A stretch of DNA of 37,025 bases from the NCBI GenBank assembly GCA_025353965.1, contig JANXNS010000002.1, positions 1 to 37,025 of the forward strand, given 5' to 3'. The notes below the pieces were generated by a model that saw nothing but the letters and a program-made list of their open reading frames with translations, did no database searches and was not told the DNA's origin. Positions 25,418 to 31,432 of the stretch are shown here, one piece after another. This stretch comes from Aquihabitans sp. GTDB taxonomy: Bacteria > Actinomycetota > Acidimicrobiia > Acidimicrobiales > Iamiaceae. Position 1 is the stretch's first letter. Every line of letters begins with the position of its first letter. The position numbers and the translations under genes were made by a program.

Positions 25418-26056
25418 ATGATCTGTGCAGCGTGCGGCACCGCAAACGAGGCAGGCTCCAAGTTCTGCATGACGTGCGGCCGAGTCCTTGGCGACGTCGC
25501 CAATGTGGGTGGAGCGGTTTCTGGCGACGACGATTCGATCTTCGACTTCCCACCCCCACCCCCACTCCCACCCCCACCCCCACCCCCGGTTCAGGCCCCG
25601 GCCCGGTTCGCGCCGCCGCCTCCCCCGGCAGCACCCGCCCCGCCGGTTCTGCGTGCTGCTCCGACCGGTCCCGCTGATCCCAATGGGCTTGGTGGTGTCG
25701 TGGCTCGTTGGGGCAATGCCGTTCGCAAACAGTCCAAGACTGCGCTGGCGGTTGCGGGTGCGGTTCTCGCCGAGGGTGAGAAGGTCGAGGTTGCGGTGGC
25801 CGGCAAATTCGAGGGCAATCCAGCGGTGCTGGTGCTCACCGATTCGGCGCTTCACTTGGTCGATGATCGCATGTGGCGCCCGGTCACCGAGCGGATCGCG
25901 CTTGAGGCCGGCCTGCAGGTGCAGGGCTGGCAGGACGACCGAACCGCCAGCCTTACCCTGGTCACAGGGGGTCGGCATCTCGTGATCGACCAGATTAGCG
26001 ATCGGCCGCTGGCTGTTGAGGTGGCCCAGCGAATCCGCTATCGCATCGGCACCTGA
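25418..26056 (+). CDS. Zinc-ribbon / poly-proline / PH-like domain protein
   Basis: This is a 212-residue modular protein. The N-terminus is a zinc ribbon with CAAC and CMTC, 13 residues apart (residues 3-20). An acidic patch (GDDDSIFDF) follows. A proline tract at about residues 45-80 contains several runs of five to seven prolines encoded by CCA/CCC repeats. The C-terminal 100 residues (from VARWGNAVRKQSK) resemble small bacterial PH-like barrels, with strands such as VLVLTDSALHLVDD and ASLTLVTGGRHLVIDQ. The ATG at 25418 has AAGGAA upstream. Zinc-ribbon plus proline-linker proteins often act as scaffolds; partner and function here are unknown. The tRNA-Gly lies 75 bp downstream. Confidence 0.75.
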   Translation: MICAACGTANEAGSKFCMTCGRVLGDVANVGGAVSGDDDSIFDFPPPPPLPPPPPPPVQAPARFAPPPPPAAPAPPVLRAAPTGPADPNGLGGVVARWGNAVRKQSKTALAVAGAVLAEGEKVEVAVAGKFEGNPAVLVLTDSALHLVDDRMWRPVTERIALEAGLQVQGWQDDRTASLTLVTGGRHLVIDQISDRPLAVEVAQRIRYRIGT

Positions 26057-26090
26057 CCACCCTGGTGTGGGCCGGTAGGTCCTGTCCCGG

Positions 26091-26120
26091 TTCGTCGCCG
26101 GGAGGGGCCTCCGCTATAGT
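26091..26120 (+). promoter_or_regulatory. Putative sigma-70-type promoter of tRNA-Gly
   Basis: A -10 hexamer TATAGT at 26115-26120 lies 18 bp downstream of TTCGTC at 26091-26096. The tRNA begins 11 bases after the -10, so transcription would start a few bases before the mature 5' end. The -35 is weak, as is usual in high-GC actinomycetes. Confidence 0.6.
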
Positions 26121-26131
26121 AGGAGACCCAC

Positions 26132-26204
26132 GCGGACGTGGCTCAGTTGGTAGAGCATCACCTTGCCAAGGTGAGGGTCGCCAGTTCGAATCTGGTCGTC
26201 CGCT
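26132..26204 (+). tRNA. tRNA-Gly (GCC)
   Basis: This is a 73-nt tRNA without encoded CCA. The acceptor stem GCGGACG (26132-26138) pairs with CGTCCGC (26197-26203), with T26204 as discriminator. The D arm is GCTC-AGTTGGTA-GAGC. The anticodon arm TCACC-TTGCCAA-GGTGA gives anticodon GCC, reading GGC/GGT glycine codons. The T arm is GCCAG-TTCGAAT-CTGGT. The half from base 26161 onward is repeated 1,561 bp downstream, marking it as an integration target. Confidence 0.98.
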
Positions 26205-26252
26205 CGGAGCGAAACCCCTTGCGAAAGCAGGGGGTTTCGTCGTTTTCACCTG
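26161..26252 (+). repeat. Left attachment-like direct repeat (attL)
   Basis: This 92-bp segment recurs at 27722-27813 with one mismatch (C at 26228, A at 27789). It begins inside the anticodon stem-loop of tRNA-Gly, covers the 3' half of the tRNA and its terminator, and ends at ...TTTTCACCTG. That span is the usual core of a tRNA attachment site for tyrosine recombinases. Confidence 0.85.
26210..26246 (+). terminator. Intrinsic terminator of tRNA-Gly
   Basis: A 13-bp stem (26210-26222 with 26227-26239, one G-T wobble) closes on a GAAA tetraloop and is followed by TCGTTTT. It sits six bases after the tRNA end. The stem is also part of the att repeat, so its downstream copy at 27771-27807 is nearly identical except for a G-A mismatch next to the closing pair. 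Confidence 0.88.
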
Positions 26253-26296
26253 AGCTTTCTTGTCCTGGGAGCAGTCCCGGTCTGTGCGCCACGTAC

Positions 26297-26313
26297 CGCC
26301 CTGTACCAGGGCG
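26297..26313. repeat. Short perfect inverted repeat inside the island
   Basis: CGCCCTG (26297-26303) and CAGGGCG (26307-26313) surround TAC. It lies 22 bp upstream of the paired 11-bp repeats in the left non-coding part of the island and could be a protein-binding site or a hairpin. Confidence 0.5.
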
Positions 26314-26334
26314 TTCCGGTGGGTACCGCCAGGA

Positions 26335-26356
26335 ATTGTGCCCAGATTGTGCCCAG
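26335..26356 (+). repeat. Tandem 11-bp repeat ATTGTGCCCAG (x2)
   Basis: Two exact copies of ATTGTGCCCAG abut at 26335-26345 and 26346-26356. Two further copies are at 27628-27638 (ATTGTGCCCGG) and 27640-27650 (exact). All four have the same orientation and flank the two genes, as arm-type recombinase sites do. Confidence 0.75.
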
Positions 26357-26457
26357 AGCCGTCCGGGGGTCGTCCCCGCCGAGGTGCATAGCGCAGCGTC
26401 CATGAACGGCACCTTCAGAAGGTCGTCCGCCACGCTCGGTCACGTCCCGGTCGCCGT

Positions 26458-26480
26458 CCCGCTCACGTTCCGTGAGCGGG
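26458..26480. promoter_or_regulatory. Perfect 10-bp palindrome, candidate operator of the HTH gene
   Basis: CCCGCTCACG (26458-26467) and CGTGAGCGGG (26471-26480) form a perfect inverted repeat around TTC, 15 bp upstream of the putative -35 of the HTH gene. An autoregulatory operator bound by the adjacent HTH protein is the simplest reading. It could instead form an RNA hairpin, but no T-tract directly follows. Confidence 0.5.
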
Positions 26481-26495
26481 CTCACCCTTCCATCG

Positions 26496-26523
26496 TTGTG
26501 TTTTTGGTGTTTTGGGCTACGAT
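26496..26523 (+). promoter_or_regulatory. Putative promoter of the island genes
   Basis: TTGTGT (26496-26501) and TACGAT (26518-26523) are separated by 16 bp. The ATG at 26530 is six bases beyond the -10, so the transcript would be leaderless. No SD precedes that ATG. Confidence 0.5.
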
Positions 26524-26529
26524 GGGTCC

Positions 26530-27060
26530 ATGCAAGGTTCCATCATCGAGCATGTGAAGCGGTCGCAGATCGATGATCTGTTGACGACGGGAGAGGCGGC
26601 AAAGCTTCTCAGCTCGTCGCGGCAGCACGTCGTCGATTTGTGCGACCGCGGTGCCCTGCCGTTTTCGACGACTGGTGTTCACCGGCGGGTGCGTCGCTCT
26701 GACGTTGAGGCGCTGCAGGCCAGAACCGAGCGCCTCACCCGGGATCAAGAACGAAGCCTTTGGTTGGCTCACGCAGTGGCCGGTGCGATCGTCCGGGACC
26801 CCGTCCGAACCATCGCCTTGTCCAAGCAGAACCTCCAGAAGCTCCAGGAGCAGCACATGCGAGGCCAATTGGTCCGGTGGCTGGGGGAGTGGAAAGAGCT
26901 TCTCGACGGGCCGATCGAGGAAGTGTTGGCCACGCTCACCTCGCGGACTCCCCGGGCTCGGGAGCTTCGCCAGAACAACCCGTTCGCCGGGGTGCTGTCC
27001 GACGACCAGCGGGTCCGGGTGCTCCAGGCGTACTCCACAACCCATGCGGTCCACCGGTGA
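26530..27060 (+). CDS. Excisionase-type helix-turn-helix protein, putative antitoxin/regulator
   Basis: This is a 176-residue protein. The N-terminal 60 residues form an excisionase/MerR-like winged HTH: LLTTGEAAKLLSSSRQHVVD is the turn and recognition helix, and FSTTGVHRRVRRSDVEAL is the wing and following helix. The remaining 110 residues are helical and charged (RTIALSKQNLQKLQEQH, ending near LRQNNPFAGVLSDDQRVRVL) and probably mediate oligomerisation or partner contact. The ATG at 26530 fits a leaderless mRNA; a TTG at 26512 is the only longer option. The stop overlaps the next gene's GTG by four bases (GTGA). DNA-binding first gene plus nucleotidyltransferase second gene is the arrangement of type II/IV-like toxin-antitoxin loci. 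Function is inferred, and excision control is an alternative. Confidence 0.82.
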   Translation: MQGSIIEHVKRSQIDDLLTTGEAAKLLSSSRQHVVDLCDRGALPFSTTGVHRRVRRSDVEALQARTERLTRDQERSLWLAHAVAGAIVRDPVRTIALSKQNLQKLQEQHMRGQLVRWLGEWKELLDGPIEEVLATLTSRTPRARELRQNNPFAGVLSDDQRVRVLQAYSTTHAVHR

Positions 27061-27605
27061 ACCGGGAACAGCTTGCGCACATCCTTCGGGCGGCCTCCAC
27101 GGTCACGTCGGACGGCGAGATCATCGTGCTCGGCAGCCAATCGATCCTCGGAACTTTCGACGAGGACGTCCTGCCTCAGGAGGCGACGTTGTCGATGGAG
27201 GCCGACATCGCCTTTGCAGCGGACGCTGGAGCAGAGAAGGCGGACAAGGTCGACGGGGTGATCGGCGAGGGTTCAATGTTCCAACAGACCTTCGGCATCT
27301 ACGGGCAGGGTGTTGAACTCTCGACTGCCACCCTCCCGGCCGGATGGCGCGATCGGCTGGTGGCCTTCGACCGCGTCGACGCAGAACCGGCGACAGCAAA
27401 GTGCCTTGAACCACACGACCTCGCCGTCGCCAAGCTCGTTGCCGGGCGGGAGAAGGACTACCGCTTCGTCGGGGCGCTGCTGGCCGCTGGCCTTATCTCG
27501 GCCGACCTGCTGGTGGAACGAGCGCTCATGCTCGAGACCATCGGGGCAGTACAACAGCGCGTAGTCCAGCGGATCGGCCGCATCGGTGACGGAACGCTCG
27601 GCTGA
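27057..27605 (+). CDS. DUF6036-like nucleotidyltransferase, putative toxin
   Basis: This is a 182-residue protein with the minimal nucleotidyltransferase plan. Segment EIIVLGSQSILG (about residues 20-31) corresponds to the G-S loop, and LSMEADIAF (about 45-53) carries the acidic metal-binding residues in an E-x-D pattern. EPHDLAVAKLVAGREKDYRF (about 121-140) matches the conserved KL..GR.KD of DUF6036/AbiEii-like families. Membership is judged from motifs and remembered family patterns, not from a search. The GTG start overlaps the HTH gene stop, so synthesis is coupled. Relatives include toxins that modify tRNA or proteins, but no activity is shown here. It ends about 20 bp before the right-hand 11-bp repeats. 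Confidence 0.8.
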   Translation: MNREQLAHILRAASTVTSDGEIIVLGSQSILGTFDEDVLPQEATLSMEADIAFAADAGAEKADKVDGVIGEGSMFQQTFGIYGQGVELSTATLPAGWRDRLVAFDRVDAEPATAKCLEPHDLAVAKLVAGREKDYRFVGALLAAGLISADLLVERALMLETIGAVQQRVVQRIGRIGDGTLG

Positions 27606-27627
27606 GTGTCGTACTTCCGCGAGCAGG

Positions 27628-27650
27628 ATTGTGCCCGGAATTGTGCCCAG
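27628..27650 (+). repeat. Right pair of 11-bp repeats
   Basis: ATTGTGCCCGG (27628-27638) and ATTGTGCCCAG (27640-27650) lie between the nucleotidyltransferase stop and the right att repeat, in the same orientation as the left pair. They are 72 bp inside the repeat border. Confidence 0.75.
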
Positions 27651-27721
27651 TGACCGGGACGGGTCCCGGGATCTGGCCGCTGACCTGGGCGGTCCCGTCC
27701 CGGTGGGTCGGGCTTGCCGCT

Positions 27722-27813
27722 CCTTGCCAAGGTGAGGGTCGCCAGTTCGAATCTGGTCGTCCGCTCGGAGCGAAACCCCTTGCGAAAGAAGGGGGTTTCG
27801 TCGTTTTCACCTG
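27722..27813 (+). repeat. Right attachment-like direct repeat (attR) with partial tRNA-Gly
   Basis: This is a 92-bp copy of 26161-26252 with one mismatch. Bases 27722-27765 are the 3' half of tRNA-Gly from the anticodon arm on. The 5' half is missing (preceding bases GGGCTTGCCGCT do not match), so it is not a functional tRNA. The terminator copy follows at 27771-27807. Confidence 0.85.
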
Positions 27814-28148
27814 CGCTTCCCTGGGCCAGGACATCGCGTCGAGGCGCGTGGATCGAGCGGGTCCGGGTACAGCTGGGAGGTCTCACCGGTTACCTGGTGG
27901 AGACCGAGAGGCCAGACCTGAACGGTCGTCTCGACTTCGATCGGAGGCGGGTCTGTTTGTGGCTTGTTGGCCCGCCTGCAGGTGATCGGCCTCTGTAAGG
28001 CGGCTGGGTTCTGCCCGGCCAGCCGAGCGTTGATCGACTTCTGCCGCTGCGGCATCCACGGCCCCGGGGGTGTGCTGGCCCGAGGCTGATGTACTCGGCC
28101 CCTTTGCGTGACTCTTGGCACTAGGTGACCCCGTCTAGGATCCCCGCC
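27814..28148. other. 335-bp region right of attR, no gene recognised
   Basis: No convincing coding frame was found. An open frame running through attR to 27998 includes antisense-free but unfamiliar sequence and starts inside the repeat. Near the 3' end TTGGCA (28115-28120) and TAGGAT (28136-28141) are 15 bp apart and could be a promoter for the acyltransferase gene, giving a leaderless transcript at ATG 28149. Confidence 0.4.
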
Positions 28149-30245
28149 ATGATGGTGACTGAAGCCGGGACCGAGACCAATGTTGCCGTCCTAAAACCGA
28201 AGGTTTCCGGGGCGGTGTACCGACCTCATCTGGACGGCCTGCGGGCGGTCGCGGTCTACCTGGTGGTGCTGTTCCACTCAGGTATTGACCGGGCGTTGGG
28301 CGGCTTTGTCGGCGTCGATGTGTTCTTCGTCCTGTCGGGCTATCTAGTCACCCAGTTACTGCTCCGTGACCTGGTGGGAACGGGCGGAATCCGGTTTTCC
28401 CGGTTCTATTCACGCCGGTTCCGGCGGTTACTGCCCGCTGCGTTTGTGACGCTGCTGGTGACAGCAGCGGTGTTTAGCGCGGTGGCGAGCCCGGCTGAGG
28501 CCCTGAATGCTCGAGGCGGCTTCCGGGCGTCATTCCTCTACTCCGCCAACTGGTTCTTTATCTCGAAGTCCCAGGGCTACTTCGGGGCCGACGCGGCCAA
28601 CAACCCGGTGCTCCATTTCTGGTCGCTGGCGGTTGAGGAACAGTTCTATTTGGTGTGGCCGTTGCTTCTGGGCGGTCTCTTCTGGGCCACCAAGCGCCGG
28701 GCCGACCGACAGATGCTGATCGTGCGTGTCGCCGTGTTGGCTGGTGGCTTGGCCTCCGCTGGCTGGGCGCTCTCTCAGCGCACCAGCAACCCGAGCCGGT
28801 CCTATTTCGGGACCGATGCTCGGGCCTACCAACTGCTCGCCGGTGCGCTCATTGCTTTGACGCCCGGCATTGCTGTTCGGCTGGTGCCCCTGGGCCGACG
28901 GCTGAATCTGGTGGTGCTCGCAGCGCTCGCTGCCCTAGCGGTGGTGGCATCCTGGATCTGGCACGTCGACCCCATTGTGCGGGGCATTGCGGTCACCGTC
29001 ATTGCTGTAGTGATCATCGTGACGCTGGAGGCGGCTCCCGGTGGGGTGGCCAAGCGGCTGCTTTCCTCCGGGCCCATCGTGTACTTGGGCCAGATCTCTT
29101 ATGGCACATACCTGTGGCATTGGCCGGTGATTGTCCTGGCCCCCCGGCTTATGGAGATGAGCCCAGTCTCGCTGGCCGCGGTCACGTTCCTGCTGGCCAC
29201 TGGCCTTGCGTCACTGAGCCACCAGCTGTGGGAGCGGCCAATCCGCACCTCAGCGCTCTTGGACCGTAGACCCCGTGCGGTGATCGTCGCTGGCCTCGCA
29301 ATCAGCGTGATCGCAGGACTGGTATTCATCCCGGCCATCGTGCAATCAGACTCTGGCTCGGCCAGCCCGGTGGTGGGCGACACCAGCATCGGCTTGACAC
29401 CGATTCCTGACTCGGTTGACTGGCGTGCCACCTTCAACGACGGGTACAAAACCCCGAACAAGTGCCAGGACACACAGTTCGTGATCTGTACCATCAGAAG
29501 GGGTTCTGGGAAACACCTATTACTGATGGGTGACAGCAATGCCGATATGTTGGTGGGCTCATTTATCAAGATCGCCGAGCAGCAAGACCTAACGTTATCG
29601 ACGGCAGTTATGGGTGGTTGTCCGTGGCAACGAGACGTGTATGGGCTTTTTCCCGGCGAGGTTCAACGTGCCTGCAAGAAGGCCAAGGACCTGGCCTATG
29701 ACTCTGGTATTGAGAAGCTTGATCCAGATGTGATTGTTGTAATTAACTCGGCTGGAGATGAGGCGTTGGTTCTACCTCCACCGGGCGAGAACGCTTCTCC
29801 GGCGGGCCGAATGAAACACCTTCAAACGTCAACAACAAAATCGGTGAAGGCGTTGGCTGTAGGCGGACGGGACCTGGTTGTTATTGAGCCCATGCCCCTC
29901 ACCCCATTCGATTTGAAGGCCCCGGGCGGAAATAGCTTTGTGCCGCCGCGCTTCAACCCGCTTACCTGCCTCTCGAAATCGCGCTACCTCGAGGCCTGCC
30001 GCTACACGTCGCCTATTGTTCCCTCGCCGCAGGAACTGCTCGAAAGAAAGCTAGCCGGGGCGGACGAGAACGTGTTCGCCGCCGATTTCGACCGGCTTGT
30101 TTGCCCCTTCCTGCCGATTTGTGATCCGGTGGTTGCAGGAATTGTTGTTAAGTGGGATGGGCAGCACCTAGCTCGAGACTATTCGATGAGCCTCGTGCCG
30201 AAGATCACCCAGTACCTAGATGACAATCACCTCCTGGGAGGCTAG
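28149..30245 (+). CDS. Acyltransferase-3 / SGNH O-acetyltransferase (OafA/YrhL-like)
   Basis: This is a 698-residue integral membrane enzyme that transfers acetyl (or other acyl) groups across the membrane onto cell-surface glycans. The N-terminal acyltransferase-3 domain (about 1-380) opens with YRPHLDGLRAVAVYLVVLFH, followed by GGFVGVDVFFVLSGYLVT with the conserved FFVLSGY. RFYSRRFRRLLPA, HFWSLAVEEQFYLVWP and GTYLWHWPVIV then follow, with about ten hydrophobic helices. After a last helix near residue 390, a C-terminal SGNH domain shows LLMGDSNADM (Ser) and MGGCPW. The 3' half is noticeably less GC-rich than its neighbours. The ATG at 28149 is one of two adjacent ATGs. It begins a cluster of surface-modification genes. 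Confidence 0.93.
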   Translation: MMVTEAGTETNVAVLKPKVSGAVYRPHLDGLRAVAVYLVVLFHSGIDRALGGFVGVDVFFVLSGYLVTQLLLRDLVGTGGIRFSRFYSRRFRRLLPAAFVTLLVTAAVFSAVASPAEALNARGGFRASFLYSANWFFISKSQGYFGADAANNPVLHFWSLAVEEQFYLVWPLLLGGLFWATKRRADRQMLIVRVAVLAGGLASAGWALSQRTSNPSRSYFGTDARAYQLLAGALIALTPGIAVRLVPLGRRLNLVVLAALAALAVVASWIWHVDPIVRGIAVTVIAVVIIVTLEAAPGGVAKRLLSSGPIVYLGQISYGTYLWHWPVIVLAPRLMEMSPVSLAAVTFLLATGLASLSHQLWERPIRTSALLDRRPRAVIVAGLAISVIAGLVFIPAIVQSDSGSASPVVGDTSIGLTPIPDSVDWRATFNDGYKTPNKCQDTQFVICTIRRGSGKHLLLMGDSNADMLVGSFIKIAEQQDLTLSTAVMGGCPWQRDVYGLFPGEVQRACKKAKDLAYDSGIEKLDPDVIVVINSAGDEALVLPPPGENASPAGRMKHLQTSTTKSVKALAVGGRDLVVIEPMPLTPFDLKAPGGNSFVPPRFNPLTCLSKSRYLEACRYTSPIVPSPQELLERKLAGADENVFAADFDRLVCPFLPICDPVVAGIVVKWDGQHLARDYSMSLVPKITQYLDDNHLLGG

Positions 30246-30647
30246 GTGGCTGGTGTCTTTCTCCGGCGCGCAGCGGTCTATTCGCGTGGCGGGGGTGGGT
30301 GGGTCGTTCGATGACTTGTTCGATGTTCGATGCCCGCTGGAAGTACGCGTGCGGTGGGGCCTGGACTTCGATTATCCGGCGCTCCGCGCTTCAGCGGGGT
30401 GGGGTGCCGAGTAGGTGCCAGTTGCAGCCTCCGCAGGCGAGCAGCAACCGCTGCCGGGAGAACCAGCCCTCCACTAAACCCGGTGCGCTTCACTGCTACC
30501 CGCCCCGAACTTGGTGGGAGCGGGTGGCCATGCCGGACTAGATCCTCCGTTCACGGAGTCGATTGGATTGTGGCCGCCCGGTCGGTCGATTAGCCTTAAC
30601 GCCGAAGTCGGCCGAAGCATTTGCGGGACAAAGCATCGGAGGTGGCA
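30246..30647. other. 402-bp intergenic region, no gene recognised
   Basis: Open frames here are short, have low-complexity arginine/proline content and no family resemblance. A small inverted repeat CTCCGT/ACGGAG lies at 30545-30558. GGAGGTGG at 30638-30645, just at the right end, is the ribosome binding site of the following gene. The gap might contain decayed sequence, but nothing could be named. Confidence 0.45.
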
Positions 30648-31361
30648 ATGGCTAGGACTCGGGTTGCGTTGGCTACCGCGTTATTTGCGGTGGTCAGCCT
30701 TTTGGCCGTGGGGGCGGTGGTGGCCACCACGACGACCTCGAACGCAAAAACGCGGGGCGTGATCTTGTTTGTAGGCGATTCAAACATCTACCTGAACGCG
30801 TTTGGGATTGTGTCGGAGCTCAGTGGACCGGGTCCCCACGGTGACAATGGGTATGTCCCTGTTCTGGCGTCTCGGCCGGGTGCAGCTATTCGGAGTCCCG
30901 ACTGCTTGGTTTCGGCTGGTTGCACAACTGGGGATTACTGGAAGGTGAAGTTCGCAGGGCTGCTTCCGAAGGTCCAGGCCGACGCTTTCGTGACGAATCT
31001 GGGCATCAATGACACGGCCCAAGCTGGTACGGCTACGGGAGTGGGGTACTTCTCGTACCCCAAGAAAATTGACTGGTACATGCAATTGATTCCGGCGGGC
31101 AAGTTGGTGATTTGGACAAACCTTCCATGTGGGATCGAGCCAGTATCAAGACTGACCGGCTGTCGCACGGTGAACTACGCGCTGTCCCTGGCAAAGGTGC
31201 GCTGGCCAAATTTGGTGGTGGCTGATTGGGCCGCGGTTGCGAACTCCCACCCCGAGTACCTTGTGGGAGACGGTACCGGCGTACACCTTTCGACTGCTGG
31301 TAATAGCGCCTGGATTGCCTTGGTGACCAGGGAGCTTGATTCTCGTTTACCGCAGGCGTGA
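30648..31361 (+). CDS. Secreted or anchored SGNH hydrolase
   Basis: This is a 237-residue SGNH-type esterase/deacetylase. An N-terminal signal or anchor helix covers about residues 5-27 (VALATALFAVVSLLAVGAVV). Block I ILFVGDSNIYLN has Ser45, block III TNLGINDTAQ has the Asn, and the C-terminal DGTGVHLSTAG supplies Asp and His (about 208 and 213, one turn more widely spaced than the usual DxxH). Two cysteine pairs (DCLVSAGC, PCG...GC) suggest disulphides outside the cell. The SD GGAGGTGG precedes ATG 30648. Next to the acyltransferase gene, it may trim or add O-acyl groups on the same polymer (inference). Confidence 0.85.
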   Translation: MARTRVALATALFAVVSLLAVGAVVATTTTSNAKTRGVILFVGDSNIYLNAFGIVSELSGPGPHGDNGYVPVLASRPGAAIRSPDCLVSAGCTTGDYWKVKFAGLLPKVQADAFVTNLGINDTAQAGTATGVGYFSYPKKIDWYMQLIPAGKLVIWTNLPCGIEPVSRLTGCRTVNYALSLAKVRWPNLVVADWAAVANSHPEYLVGDGTGVHLSTAGNSAWIALVTRELDSRLPQA

Positions 31362-31432
31362 TGCATGGCGAGTTGGGGCCAACGGCCATCGCAATCGCCG
31401 TGAACTCAGCGGCGGACGACTAGTGTCACCGA

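Larger units (their letters stand above)
26161..27813 (+). mobile_element. Integrase-less tRNA-Gly island carrying an HTH/nucleotidyltransferase module
   Basis: This is a 1.65-kb segment bounded by 92-bp direct repeats that start in the tRNA-Gly anticodon arm. Inside are four copies of an 11-bp repeat (ATTGTGCCCAG and one-base variant), two near each end and about 75-85 bp inside the att repeats, the placement of recombinase arm sites. Two overlapping genes fill the middle. No integrase, relaxase or transposase ORF exists between the repeats, so the element is either a deletion remnant or a non-autonomous island moved by an integrase elsewhere. The repeats and gene content are seen directly; mobility is inferred. 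Confidence 0.7.

Noticed and set aside
25550-25590. CCA/CCC repeats as a possible CRISPR or microsatellite array
   Set aside because: They encode proline runs in frame in a gene with a zinc ribbon; there are no spacers of regular length.
27722-27765. Second tRNA-Gly gene
   Set aside because: Only the 3' half from the anticodon arm is present; acceptor 5' strand and D arm are missing.
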